From assembly GCF_001292625.1 (NCBI RefSeq), contig NZ_LAJH01000012.1:471137-535136 (forward strand): a DNA stretch of 64,000 bases. Direction: 5' to 3'. Under the pieces are notes generated by a model, which worked only from the letters and a program-made list of their open reading frames with translations, made no database searches and was not told the origin of the DNA. Source of the DNA: Shimia sp. SK013. Lineage in GTDB: Bacteria > Pseudomonadota > Alphaproteobacteria > Rhodobacterales > Rhodobacteraceae. Of the stretch, positions 52,632 to 60,579 are shown in pieces. Both the position numbers and the translations under genes were made by a program. How positions within the stretch are numbered: the stretch's first letter is position 1; each line of letters starts with the position of its first letter.

Positions 52632-52877
52632 TCAGTTAATCGCGGCGATGGTCACCGGTTTGATTTCATCCGATGACATTTGCGGGAGCGTTTGTGTGTA
52701 GGCCGATCGCACCTCCGGCAGGAACTGCAACCCGATCAACACAATTATCGTAAACAGCCCCAGATTGCGAAACAGCTCGTTTGAAACCTCCGCCAGATAG
52801 CCGGCATGTGATGCCGGCGCCTTGCGAAAATCCAGTCCTTGGCGCGCAGCAGCCGGCGCCTTTTCCCATAGTGCCAT
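52632..52877 (-). CDS. Small single-helix membrane protein of unknown function
   Basis: This is an 81-residue protein beginning MALWEKAPAAARQ, with one membrane helix at about 39-55 (LGLFTIIVLIGLQFLP) and a polar tail. Support for it is a very strong ribosome-binding site, GGGGAGGG, five bases before the ATG at 52877. It is divergent from lepA. I do not recognise the family. The much longer open frame that contains it (to 54491) is antisense to lepA and is not a gene. Confidence 0.65.
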   Translation of the reverse strand: MALWEKAPAAARQGLDFRKAPASHAGYLAEVSNELFRNLGLFTIIVLIGLQFLPEVRSAYTQTLPQMSSDEIKPVTIAAIN

Positions 52878-53054
52878 GTGACCCTCCCCAGCGGTCATGG
52901 CCCCCACTAAAACAGATTCGGCCACAGTTTGGTGAATTTTTTGTTCACAAACGGCCGCGCTGGGCGTGCCCACCCGTGCAATGCCTATCAATTCATCGCT
53001 TACCCAGCTTAACGTGCCTTGACCGCATGGGCTTTTGTGCGCATATCCCGATCC

Positions 53055-54869
53055 ATGACCGATCTGTCCAAAATCCGCAATTTCTCCATCGTGGCACACA
53101 TTGACCACGGCAAATCCACCCTTGCTGACCGGCTCATCCAAGAGACCGGCACGGTGAAGGACCGCGATATGAAGGAGCAGCTGCTCGACAGCATGGACAT
53201 CGAGCGCGAACGTGGCATCACGATTAAGGCCAACACGGTGCGCATTGACTACAAGGCGGACGATGGCGAGACCTATATTCTCAACCTCATCGACACCCCC
53301 GGTCACGTCGATTTTGCCTATGAAGTCTCCCGCTCGATGCGTGCGGTCGAAGGCTCGCTTTTGGTGGTCGACAGCTCGCAAGGTGTTGAGGCGCAAACGC
53401 TCGCCAACGTCTATCACGCGATGGAGGCCGACCACGAGATTGTGCCCGTCCTGAACAAGATCGACCTGCCGGCCTCTGACTGTGACCGCGTCGCCGAACA
53501 GATTGAAGACGTTATTGGGATTGAGGCCACCGGCGCCATCCAGGTTTCTGCCAAGACCGGCCAAGGCATCCACGAAACGCTGGAATCCATCGTCAAGGAT
53601 TTGCCTGCCCCCAAAGGCACACTTGATGCGCCGCTTAAGGCGATGCTGGTGGACAGCTGGTATGACGCTTATCTCGGCGTGATCGTTCTGGTGCGGATCA
53701 TGGACGGCACCCTGAAAAAGGGCCAGCGCGTCAAATTCATGTCCAACGGCACGTTGCATTCGGTGGACCGCGTCGGCGTCTTTCGCCCGGAAATGCAAAT
53801 GGTCGACAGCTTGGGCCCGGGAGAGATCGGCTTCTTGACCGCCTCGATCAAACAGGTCCGTGACACCCGCGTCGGTGACACCATCACCAACGACCGCAAC
53901 GGCACCGAAGATGCACTCGACGGCTTTAAGCCCGCGCAGCCAGTGGTGTTCTGTGGCCTCTTCCCTGTGGACTCCGCCGAATTCGAAGACCTGCGCGACG
54001 CCATTGACAAACTGGCGCTCAACGACGCGTCTTTTAGCTTTGAAATGGAAACCTCCGCCGCGCTGGGCTTTGGCTTCCGTTGTGGTTTCTTGGGGCTTTT
54101 GCACCTCGAAGTGATCCGTGACCGCATTGAGCGTGAATACAACATCGAGCTGATCACCACCGCGCCGTCGGTGATTTATCACGTCTATATGAAGGGCAAG
54201 AACAACACCGTTGGCGAGATGATCGAGCTGCACAACCCCGCCGACATGCCCGACATGTCCAGCGTTGCCCATCTCGAAGAGCCGCGCATCAAGGCGACCA
54301 TCCTTGTGCCCGACGAATACCTCGGCGATGTGCTGAAACTTTGCCAGGACCGTCGCGGCATTCAGCTTGATTTGACATACGCCGGCTCGCGGGCGATGGC
54401 GGTTTATGACCTGCCGCTCAACGAGGTGGTGTTTGATTTCTACGACCGTCTGAAATCGGTGACCAAGGGCTACGCGTCCTTTGATTACCAAATGGAGGGC
54501 TACCGCGAAGACAATCTTGTGAAGATGTCGGTGCTAGTGAACGATGAACCTGTGGATGCGCTGTCGATGATGGTGCACCGTGACCGCGCCGAAGAGCGTG
54601 GCCGTGCGATGTGCGAAAAGCTCAAGACCTTGATCCCGCGCCACATGTTCAAAATTCCGATCCAAGCGGCGATCGGCGGCAAAGTGATTGCCCGCGAAAC
54701 CCTGTCTGCCCTGCGTAAGGACGTGACCGCGAAATGTTATGGCGGCGACGCCACGCGGAAACGCAAGCTGCTGGACAAGCAGAAAAAGGGTAAGAAAAAG
54801 ATGCGCCAGTTCGGCCGCGTCGAGATCCCGCAGGAAGCGTTTATCTCAGCACTCAAGATGGACGACTAG
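53055..54869 (+). CDS. lepA: Elongation factor 4
   Basis: This is a 604-residue translational GTPase that acts on stalled or back-translocated ribosomes. The G domain carries P-loop AHIDHGKST (14-22), the RGITIKANT switch I, DTPGHVDF (G3), NKID (G4) and SAKTG (G5). The C-terminal LepA-specific part includes the GGKVIARE loop and [24 protein letters not shown] tail pieces. It has full length and normal motifs. The ATG at 53055 gives the family N terminus [19 protein letters not shown]. No strong ribosome-binding site is seen. A strong terminator follows. Confidence 0.97.
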   Translation: MTDLSKIRNFSIVAHIDHGKSTLADRLIQETGTVKDRDMKEQLLDSMDIERERGITIKANTVRIDYKADDGETYILNLIDTPGHVDFAYEVSRSMRAVEGSLLVVDSSQGVEAQTLANVYHAMEADHEIVPVLNKIDLPASDCDRVAEQIEDVIGIEATGAIQVSAKTGQGIHETLESIVKDLPAPKGTLDAPLKAMLVDSWYDAYLGVIVLVRIMDGTLKKGQRVKFMSNGTLHSVDRVGVFRPEMQMVDSLGPGEIGFLTASIKQVRDTRVGDTITNDRNGTEDALDGFKPAQPVVFCGLFPVDSAEFEDLRDAIDKLALNDASFSFEMETSAALGFGFRCGFLGLLHLEVIRDRIEREYNIELITTAPSVIYHVYMKGKNNTVGEMIELHNPADMPDMSSVAHLEEPRIKATILVPDEYLGDVLKLCQDRRGIQLDLTYAGSRAMAVYDLPLNEVVFDFYDRLKSVTKGYASFDYQMEGYREDNLVKMSVLVNDEPVDALSMMVHRDRAEERGRAMCEKLKTLIPRHMFKIPIQAAIGGKVIARETLSALRKDVTAKCYGGDATRKRKLLDKQKKGKKKMRQFGRVEIPQEAFISALKMDD

Positions 54870-54966
54870 TCCATTTTCGAGTGCGAGCGGGCGAAAGCTT
54901 TTTGGCAAAGCCAAAACGCGTGCCCGCCCCGGAACTTATGGCGCACAACGTTCGCCCCAAACACCC

Positions 54967-55000
54967 AAAGGCCGCTCCCCCGAGCGGCCTTTCTCTTTTC
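54967..55000 (+). terminator. Rho-independent terminator after lepA
   Basis: AAAGGCCGCTC (54967-54977) and GAGCGGCCTTT (54982-54992) form an 11-bp perfect stem with a CCCC loop, followed by CTCTTTT. It is 98 bp beyond the lepA stop. Confidence 0.85.
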
Positions 55001-55178
55001 CAACCTTTCCGGAGAGCCACAACTCAAGGATCGCGCCCGACCCCAAGGGCGGCTCTCCGTCTGCCGTAGCCTATCGCCAATCCCCAAGCGTCCCGTCTGG
55101 CGTAGACGTTGCAAAATCGCACCCGCCGTCAAACCGAAGGTTTGCCTTCGGCAAAACGAGGGCGGGGTCGGGCGCGAT

Positions 55179-55198
55179 CCGGATCACATGTGATCCGG
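55179..55198. repeat. Perfect 20-bp palindrome at the edge of the accessory segment
   Basis: CCGGATCACA followed immediately by its reverse complement forms an uninterrupted palindrome. It lies 31 bp before the ATG of the frameshifted membrane gene and may be its operator, or mark the boundary of an inserted segment. Just upstream are other short hairpins (for example GCCTTCGGC at 55144-55152). Confidence 0.6.
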
Positions 55199-55229
55199 TA
55201 GAATTCGAAGACTTGCATTGCTATCGCAA

Positions 55230-56200
55230 ATGGGTACCTTCGCGACCAAATTTCACTGGAAAGTTGTTGTGTCCGATTTATTCAACCAAATCTTCCAAGC
55301 AATGAACGCGCGTTTGCGTAGTCCATTTATTGGTTACTTTATTCTCGCGCAAATCTACCTGAACTACGCCGCATTCATTTTGCTGTTTTGGGGCGAAGGC
55401 ACAGTTGATGAGCGCGTCGCGTGCTTCACTTCGACTGTGACGTTCGAGCGATTTGTTGCTCTTCCTGTTGTGGTTTCTATCGTCGGGGGATCCTAGGGCC
55501 TTGGATCAAATTTGGCGGTGCGTGGATAGCGAAGCGGCCTTCTGAACGTTTAAAAAAACTTGAGAGTGATGAAACAAGAAAAATTCGGGTCCACAATTTT
55601 GAGCAGGCTGCCGAGGAACTGAGAGCAGAGGCTGAGTATAACCGAAATAAGGTGGATGTTGCGGAAAGTCTTCAGAGAGCGCAACAGGTGGGCGGCTCGG
55701 AACTGGTGAATGAAATAAAGGCTGGCCCGAAAGCGGATGTGGGCGAGAGCGCTGGAATTGAAGAAAGCTCTTTAGAACCAAAGACAGAAGTGCAGAAAAA
55801 AGAAGCGCGACCGTTTAATGACCGGAAAGATTCGAGCCAACTCACTTCAAAAGTCGAGAAAGAAGCTATTCTCGCAGCCATCGACGACTATTGGAATTTG
55901 AATTTAGCGCAGATGATACTTCAGATCCCTTCAGAGATGGCTGGAAAAGTCGGGGTGGCTCACGCCCGTCATCAAAGTGTAAATAGTTGGTTTTGGACGG
56001 TTGATTTCGTTGATGGCCTGATGCTTGATGCTGGACACTCAAAATTGGCCTCCAAGTTGCCGGAAAAGCTAGAGAGAGCTGTCAAGCTGGGATTGTTTTC
56101 TCAACTTGATCACGAGAGGCTCAGAGTTTCTGATGATCTAGAGGTTTTTGCAATTGCAGCGAAAAATTGGATCGACAAAAATCAGAACGACGGCAGCTAG
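55230..56200 (+). pseudogene. Frameshifted membrane protein of unknown function, AT-richer than neighbours
   Basis: Two frames join into one protein of about 323 residues. The first (55230-55493) gives MNARLRSPFIGYFILAQIYL and a second membrane stretch ending VVVSIVGG. After a run of five G at 55485-55489 a stop follows, but one extra G would continue as ILGPWIKFGGAWIAKRP into the second frame, which runs to 56200. It has two membrane helices (about 30-60 and 75-100), then a charged coiled-coil-like stretch (KLESDETRKIRVHNFEQAAE) and a helical C-terminal domain. Codon use and lower GC suggest transfer. The start may be 55230 or 55314. The function is unknown. Confidence 0.65.
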
Positions 56201-56396
56201 CACGAAACAAGGTTCGTCAATGAGTGAAACCGAAGATTCGGATTGCAACTTTTTGGGCTATGCTCATTCACTCCCGAATTACCCCACTGGCCCGGCACGG
56301 GCCGCGCCCGACCCTCCCCACGGGAGGGCGCATTCGCTTCCTCCCAGGGTCAGGCGCTGCCCTTTGTTGTTCTCCCAAATTGGGCTCTGCCTGTTC

Positions 56397-56435
56397 GCGT
56401 CTAGGAAACGGTCTACCGGACCGTTTCCTAGACGC
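56397..56435. repeat. Perfect 17-bp inverted repeat with 5-nt loop
   Basis: The arms GCGTCTAGGAAACGGTC and GACCGTTTCCTAGACGC enclose TACCG. It is among the strongest hairpins in the window, in a gene-free stretch 200 bp after the frameshifted membrane gene. There is no T-tract directly after it, so a simple terminator is not certain. It could equally be a recombination or protein-binding site. Confidence 0.7.
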
Positions 56436-56442
56436 CGCTCAC

Positions 56443-56763
56443 TCATCCAAAAAACTTCCATCCCCCCACAACTCCCCCGACAAAAACCCTTTTCCAAACC
56501 CATCCCCACATTCCCCACATCTTATCCACAGACCTCCCCCCAGACCTACCCACAGCCCGCCGCAAAATTCCCTTGCCCGACTCAGCTCCGTTGACCCAAC
56601 GTTGAATCAACGCAAGGGGTCGTGAGACATAGTCAAACACCTCAAGCGGGACGCGAAGGTCTTTCGGGGTCGGAGCGGCGCCGGGATAGGTTACACCGAA
56701 CTGGCGACGTGTTGAGGACACCGGAACGCTGGCCGAAACGTCAGGGACGCCAAGAGGGTTCAT
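56443..56763 (-). CDS. Possible hypothetical protein
   Basis: This is an open frame of 106 residues whose first 60 codons show GC-rich third positions and an ordinary composition (for example PGAAPTPKDLRVPLEVFDYV). The last 40 are Gly/Trp/Val-rich because the strand there is a purine run. No ribosome-binding site and no recognised family. It overlaps the DnaA box. It is listed so that the region is not overlooked. It may be spurious. Confidence 0.3.
   Translation of the reverse strand: MNPLGVPDVSASVPVSSTRRQFGVTYPGAAPTPKDLRVPLEVFDYVSRPLALIQRWVNGAESGKGILRRAVGRSGGRSVDKMWGMWGWVWKRVFVGGVVGGWKFFG
56522..56530 (+). promoter_or_regulatory. Consensus DnaA box in a pyrimidine-rich stretch
   Basis: TTATCCACA matches the strict DnaA consensus. 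It sits in about 150 bp (56440-56590) that is strongly C/T-rich on the + strand, with several CCCCACA/CCCACAG words of similar type (56505-56560). A single strong box is not an origin, but the strand bias and repeats are unusual. Confidence 0.5.
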
Positions 56764-56888
56764 AGAACGCTCGCGGTAACGCCAAGGCAGGAAGGCAGTG
56801 CATAAAAACCAGCGCGTAGGCCGGTGGATTGGGGCAACCTAAGATATCGGTAGGGGGGAGCGAATTTTGGGACGAGATCCGGCCAAGG

Positions 56889-56982
56889 GGGCAACCCGGC
56901 GGTTGGGTGGATGTGACAAGGTTCGGATCCCGCAGCAACGGCAGATGAGATGGCCCCTTTCGAGGATCGCCCGGTGTGCCTG
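56889..56982 (+). ncRNA. ffs: Signal recognition particle RNA (small bacterial type), probable
   Basis: The segment GTGACAAGG...GCAGCAACGGCAGATGA (about 56922-56948) resembles the SRP domain IV core, in which a CAGG-type 5' side faces AGCAGC followed by GGCAGATGA. The flanks pair into a rod: GGCA-ACC-GGCGGTT (56890-56904) against GATCGCCCGGT-GTGCC (56965-56980), with a UUCG-capped mini-hairpin (CCTTTCGAGG, 56957-56966) on the 3' side. Length about 94 nt fits the small SRP RNA. The apical tetraloop is not the standard GGAA, which lowers certainty. The protein partner FtsY is encoded at 7366-8634. Confidence 0.6.
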
Positions 56983-57032
56983 AGCAGCGAATGGAGATAC
57001 CGGCGGGTTCGCTCAAAGGTGGGAACATTCCA

Positions 57033-57112
57033 AGAAGGCGTCAGGTCCGCGGACTTGGGAAAGGCTTGCCTCTCCCGTAATGTCCGAGCCCCTGACGCCT
57101 TCTCTGCGTTTT
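57033..57112 (+). terminator. Long hairpin with T-rich end after the probable SRP RNA
   Basis: AGAAGGCGTCAGG (57033-57045) pairs perfectly with CCTGACGCCTTCT (57091-57103). Inner segments GGAC/GTCC and GGGA/TCCC extend the pairing, and GCGTTTTG follows. It may terminate the upstream RNA or be an independent structured RNA. It lies 75 bp before the rhodanese gene. Confidence 0.5.
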
Positions 57113-57177
57113 GTCATATGGTTGCAAAACTTTGCATGTGTCTTAGTCTGGTGGAAACCCAGATCAAGGAGACTGCC

Positions 57178-57570
57178 ATGTCTGTGACCGCCGCCGACCT
57201 TTTGCAAGCCGCCCACGCGGTCGTTCCGAAAATCTCCGCGGCTGACGCGCAGGCCTTGATGGCCAAGGGCGCGCTGTTGCTGGATGTGCGCGACGCACCC
57301 GAGCTTCAGGCCAATGGCCGCGCCGAGGGCAGCCATCACATCCCGCGCGGCATGCTGGAGTTTCGGGCAGATGCCGCAACCCCGTTTCATGATCCCGAAC
57401 TGCGCAAGGACCGCCCTGTGATCCTGCATTGCGCCTCTGGCGGGCGCGCCGCGCTGGCCGGAAAGCTGCTCAGGGATATGGGCTTTGCTGAGGTCCACAA
57501 TTTGGGTGGGTTTCAGGACTGGGTGGACGGCGGCGGGTCGGTGATCGAGCCGGTTGATCCGGGCATGTGA
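57178..57570 (+). CDS. Rhodanese-like domain protein
   Basis: This is a 130-residue single rhodanese domain with the catalytic Cys85 in LHCASGGRAALA (CxxGxR loop) and the conserved DVRDAPEL near 36-43. It transfers sulfane sulfur or acts as a sulfur carrier; the natural acceptor is unknown. There is no signal peptide, so cytoplasmic. The ATG follows AAGGAG. It is transcribed alone. Confidence 0.88.
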   Translation: MSVTAADLLQAAHAVVPKISAADAQALMAKGALLLDVRDAPELQANGRAEGSHHIPRGMLEFRADAATPFHDPELRKDRPVILHCASGGRAALAGKLLRDMGFAEVHNLGGFQDWVDGGGSVIEPVDPGM

Positions 57571-57598
57571 GGCCTTTTTCAAAGGTGCACAAAAAACC

Positions 57599-57620
57599 GA
57601 CGCGTTACCGACGCATTACC
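57599..57620 (+). repeat. Two tandem 11-bp repeats upstream of the ACP gene
   Basis: GACGCGTTACC and GACGCATTACC follow each other directly (one base differs). They lie 144 bp before the ACP start, one turn apart, as expected for a direct-repeat regulator site. The 193-bp gap holds nothing else recognised. Confidence 0.4.
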
Positions 57621-57763
57621 CACGCTTTGCAGACTGGGGTTTTTGGCGGCTTGTGCTGCCAAGTTCCGTCTGGAAACTTTTGCAATTGCCACTTAGAGTT
57701 ACGCCAAGACCAGCCGATAGTTGGTACGGAATTTTAAAGATTGAACTTGCCGGAAGGACACTC

Positions 57764-58027
57764 ATGAGCACGGATCGCGAGACGCTGACCAAAGAACTGA
57801 TGGAAATGGTCGCGCAGGAAGGCATGGTGGATCTGTCTGAAATCACACCGGAAAAGCGGCTTGAGGATCTGGATATTCAGTCTGCTGATTTTGTCATGAT
57901 CCTTATGGCGATCGAAGAGAAATGGGGCGCCTATATCTCTGTGGACAATGAATTGACGGATGTCGAAACCGTCGGCGATCTTCTCAACCTTGCGATCTCC
58001 AAGATCGAAGAACATCAGGCGGCCTGA
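57764..58027 (+). CDS. Acyl carrier protein
   Basis: This is an 87-residue acidic four-helix carrier. The phosphopantetheine attachment Ser40 lies in LDIQSADFVMI, a variant of the usual DSL (here Gln-Ser). EEKWGAYISVDNEL is the usual helix II-III region. It differs from the housekeeping AcpP in length and motif and is followed at 1 bp by a ketosynthase, so it is a dedicated carrier. The ATG follows GGAAGG. Confidence 0.88.
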   Translation: MSTDRETLTKELMEMVAQEGMVDLSEITPEKRLEDLDIQSADFVMILMAIEEKWGAYISVDNELTDVETVGDLLNLAISKIEEHQAA

Positions 58028-58028
58028 T

Positions 58029-59237
58029 ATGCATCGAGTTGTCGTCACCGGCATGGGCGCGGTCTCCGCCTGCGGCCTCGGCGCGCAAGCGCTGATTGAG
58101 GCCACGCAGGCTGGAAATTCCGGCGTGAAATCAATCGCTTTTGACGAGTTGGACGTGCAGCGTGTCAACACGGCCGCCCGGTTGTCGGACGCGGATCTGG
58201 CCTCGGTGGAGGCGGAATGCGCCAACCGCATGCGAGATCCGGTCGCCAACTACGCCTTGATGGCCGCCCGCGAGGCGGTTGCGCAGGCGGGGTTGGAGCC
58301 CGAGCATTTCGGCGACGCTTGCGGTGTGTCAATCGGGTCCGGTTTTGGCGGCGCGCAAACGCTGAACCGCAATTACTTGAAATTCTCGGTCGAAGGCAGC
58401 ATGCGGCTTGATCCGATGTCTGTGCCTAAGATCATGAACAATGCCGCTGCAAGCTGGGTGTCCATGGAGTTTGGGGCGACTGGACCGGCGTTATGTCTTG
58501 CCACGGCCTGTTCGTCTGCAAGTCAATCCATCGGATTGGCATGGCAGATGGTGGCACTCGGCCAGGTTGACAGGTGTCTCGCGGGCGGGGCAGAAGCCTG
58601 TTTGGAAAGCGGTGTTTTTCGCGTTTGGGAGTTGTTGCGGGTGATGACGGCTGACGTCAATCGTCCTTTTAGCAAAGACCGCAATGGTATGACACTTGGC
58701 GAAGGTTCTGGCATTTTGGTGCTGGAAACCTTGGAAAGCGCAACGGCGCGCGGCGCTCCGATTATTTGTGAGCTTGTTGGTTATGGTACAAACTCTGATG
58801 CAAAGGATCTTTTACGGCCTAACGCAGATCGGGCCGTTGCCTGTATGCGCCAAGCGCTTAAAGCGGCAGGCCTTGCGCCGGACGACATTGGATATGTGAA
58901 TACGCATGGCACTGGCACGGTGGCCAATGACGTCAACGAAGTCGCCGCGCTGCGTGAGGTGTTTGGCGGCGCTTTTGATACAGTTAAAATCTCTTCGACG
59001 AAACCAGTGCACGGCCATGCATTGGGAGCGGCCGGAGCTTTGGAACTGATAACAACGATTGGAGCGCTGCGAGGTCAGATAGCCCCGCCGACGATCAACT
59101 TCAATGAAGTAGACCCCAAGATCGGTCTTGATCCTGTGGCTAACACAAAGCAACCAATCCAGACGCAAGCAGTGATGTCCAATTCTTTGGCGTTTGGCGG
59201 AATCAATGCGACGTTGATTGCCAAGACATATGGCTGA
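58029..59237 (+). CDS. Beta-ketoacyl-ACP synthase (FabF-like)
   Basis: This is a 402-residue condensing enzyme with a complete Cys-His-His site: Cys161 in ATACSSASQS, His293 in NTHGTGT, and Lys325/His328 in KPVHGHALGA. It elongates acyl-ACP with malonyl-ACP. Being coupled to its own ACP and a MaoC-type dehydratase, it is likely in a specialised acyl chain pathway rather than general fatty acid synthesis. The ATG is one base after the ACP stop. Its end overlaps the next start by 8 bp. Confidence 0.9.
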   Translation: MHRVVVTGMGAVSACGLGAQALIEATQAGNSGVKSIAFDELDVQRVNTAARLSDADLASVEAECANRMRDPVANYALMAAREAVAQAGLEPEHFGDACGVSIGSGFGGAQTLNRNYLKFSVEGSMRLDPMSVPKIMNNAAASWVSMEFGATGPALCLATACSSASQSIGLAWQMVALGQVDRCLAGGAEACLESGVFRVWELLRVMTADVNRPFSKDRNGMTLGEGSGILVLETLESATARGAPIICELVGYGTNSDAKDLLRPNADRAVACMRQALKAAGLAPDDIGYVNTHGTGTVANDVNEVAALREVFGGAFDTVKISSTKPVHGHALGAAGALELITTIGALRGQIAPPTINFNEVDPKIGLDPVANTKQPIQTQAVMSNSLAFGGINATLIAKTYG

Positions 59238-60024
59238 GACCCCCGTTTTTGTGTCCCTTGGCGTGATGCCAGACCTGTCTGAAGGCGCCGTTCAGAGTTT
59301 GTCCAAGTTGGTTTCGGATTTATTGGACGGGCGATCGGCGCAAATATCATTGACGACCGCGGCCATGATGCTGGGTGCGCCGGATCTGAAGGCAGTGCGC
59401 GACGCGATGATGCCGCCAGTCGGAAAATCCGTGGTGCACGAAACCCAGAGATTCTGGCGCGCGGCAGATGCGCCCACAAGTGGCTCGTTGGAGGTTTCTC
59501 TCGCACAAAGCGCGTCAGAGGAAGCCGCGAGGTTCACCTTTCGTCTGGCAATCGGCGGCGAAGTTTCTGGGGAAATGGAAACCCGCTTGCGGTTTGTATC
59601 CGCAGATCAGATGAGCATGTTCAAGGGCGCGAAGTTCTCGGAGCGCATGGCAAGCGATAAGGCGATTAGCGAAAGTACGTTGCCTTTGAGCCCTTCGGCC
59701 GTGGGCGACTATGTCGCCTTGGCGCATGATGCCAATCCAATACACGTCGATGCGCGCGCGGCCAAGGCCGCAGGATTGTCCGGGCCGGTTGTTCCTGGCA
59801 TGTTGCTTTGCGCCTTGAGCGAAGCCGCTTATCGGAACGCGGCTGGTGGACAGGAAGCTTTGGAATTGAAAACCCGTTTTATGGCTGCGGTCCCGGTGGG
59901 AGAGCCAGTACGCTTTATTCTCGTTCCACGCGGGGTAGGTCGGGCATGGCAACAGGCCCGCGTTTTCTGTGTGACTGAGAACGATATGATTGCTGCGATT
60001 TCTGACATTCGCGGGGATGTCTAA
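59230..60024 (+). CDS. MaoC-like hot-dog dehydratase-domain protein
   Basis: This is a 264-residue protein. The C-terminal part (about 150-264) is a MaoC hot-dog with the hydratase motif VALAHDANPIHVDARAAKAAGL (Asp and His) and PGMLLCALSEAAYR. The N-terminal 140 residues have no clear motif beyond a possible degenerate hot-dog, as in double-hot-dog dehydratases. It would dehydrate 3-hydroxyacyl-ACP. No ketoreductase, enoyl reductase or acyltransferase is beside it, so partners must be encoded elsewhere. The ATG overlaps the ketosynthase stop. Confidence 0.82.
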   Translation: MAETPVFVSLGVMPDLSEGAVQSLSKLVSDLLDGRSAQISLTTAAMMLGAPDLKAVRDAMMPPVGKSVVHETQRFWRAADAPTSGSLEVSLAQSASEEAARFTFRLAIGGEVSGEMETRLRFVSADQMSMFKGAKFSERMASDKAISESTLPLSPSAVGDYVALAHDANPIHVDARAAKAAGLSGPVVPGMLLCALSEAAYRNAAGGQEALELKTRFMAAVPVGEPVRFILVPRGVGRAWQQARVFCVTENDMIAAISDIRGDV

Positions 60025-60042
60025 TTTGGCTTTCGCCGAAAA

Positions 60043-60423
60043 TTAGACGCAGGCTAAAACCCAAACGATCGCCAGATAGGTCAATTGATGCAGGGCTTGA
60101 TCTGTGCCCATGGCGTACCAATACAATGGCTGATCCGGTTGCAGATTCCGATTAACCGAGTAGCGGGCTTTGGCCCAGTCGATGTGGAAGTGCACAATGA
60201 ATTCTGCGATCAGCACTGCGACAAGAACGGCGGACTGAGTGCCAAAGATGGCCAGAACACCAAGCGTACCTACAACGTGAATACCCGCGTGCTGCGCGCG
60301 GCCCATATGCCAATACTGCTCGCGCCCCATGATCATCGTTCTCGTTTGCAGAAAGAAATCGGCAAACAGATGCTTGATCTGCAGCGCCGCTATCAGCAGC
60401 AATACAATATGAAGGTCGTCCAT
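60043..60423 (-). CDS. DUF3307-family membrane protein
   Basis: This is a 126-residue polytopic membrane protein. IAALQIKHLFADFFLQTRTM and EFIVHFHIDWAKARYSV are characteristic of DUF3307, and the tail GTDQALHQLTYLAIVWVL completes the fold. Conserved Asp/His pairs in the helices (KHLFADF, HFHIDW, DQALHQ) look like metal ligands. The function is unknown. It is convergent with the MaoC gene and divergent from the ABC-like gene. Confidence 0.85.
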   Translation of the reverse strand: MDDLHIVLLLIAALQIKHLFADFFLQTRTMIMGREQYWHMGRAQHAGIHVVGTLGVLAIFGTQSAVLVAVLIAEFIVHFHIDWAKARYSVNRNLQPDQPLYWYAMGTDQALHQLTYLAIVWVLACV

Positions 60424-60579
60424 CGACCGCGCCCCATGCTAGCTCTCTTGATCCGAGACTAACGCCAGACCTGCGACTCCGCAAATCCGGAGTTGTCCAG
60501 AGTCGTAGCGTCGCAAGAAACCGTTTGAAATGTCAAAGCTTTCGTTGCTAGCATCCTTTTGATTGAGCAGGAGGGCCGC

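Noticed and set aside
52632..54491. 619-residue open frame on the minus strand opposite lepA
   Set aside because: It is antisense to a full-length lepA with all motifs; its His/Val/Asp-rich translation is the usual shadow of GC-rich codons. Only the last 81 codons, with their own ribosome-binding site, are kept as a small gene.
56440..56590. Chromosome replication origin
   Set aside because: Only one strict DnaA box, no AT-rich unwinding region and no dnaA, parAB or hemE-type neighbours.
56925..56945. tRNA-like T-loop word GGTTCGGATCC
   Set aside because: No acceptor, D or anticodon stem can be folded around it; it fits better as part of the probable SRP RNA.
57033..57103. Long inverted repeat as ends of a small insertion element
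   Set aside because: The arms are only 46 bp apart, no transposase or target duplication is present, and inner parts also pair; a transcript hairpin is simpler.
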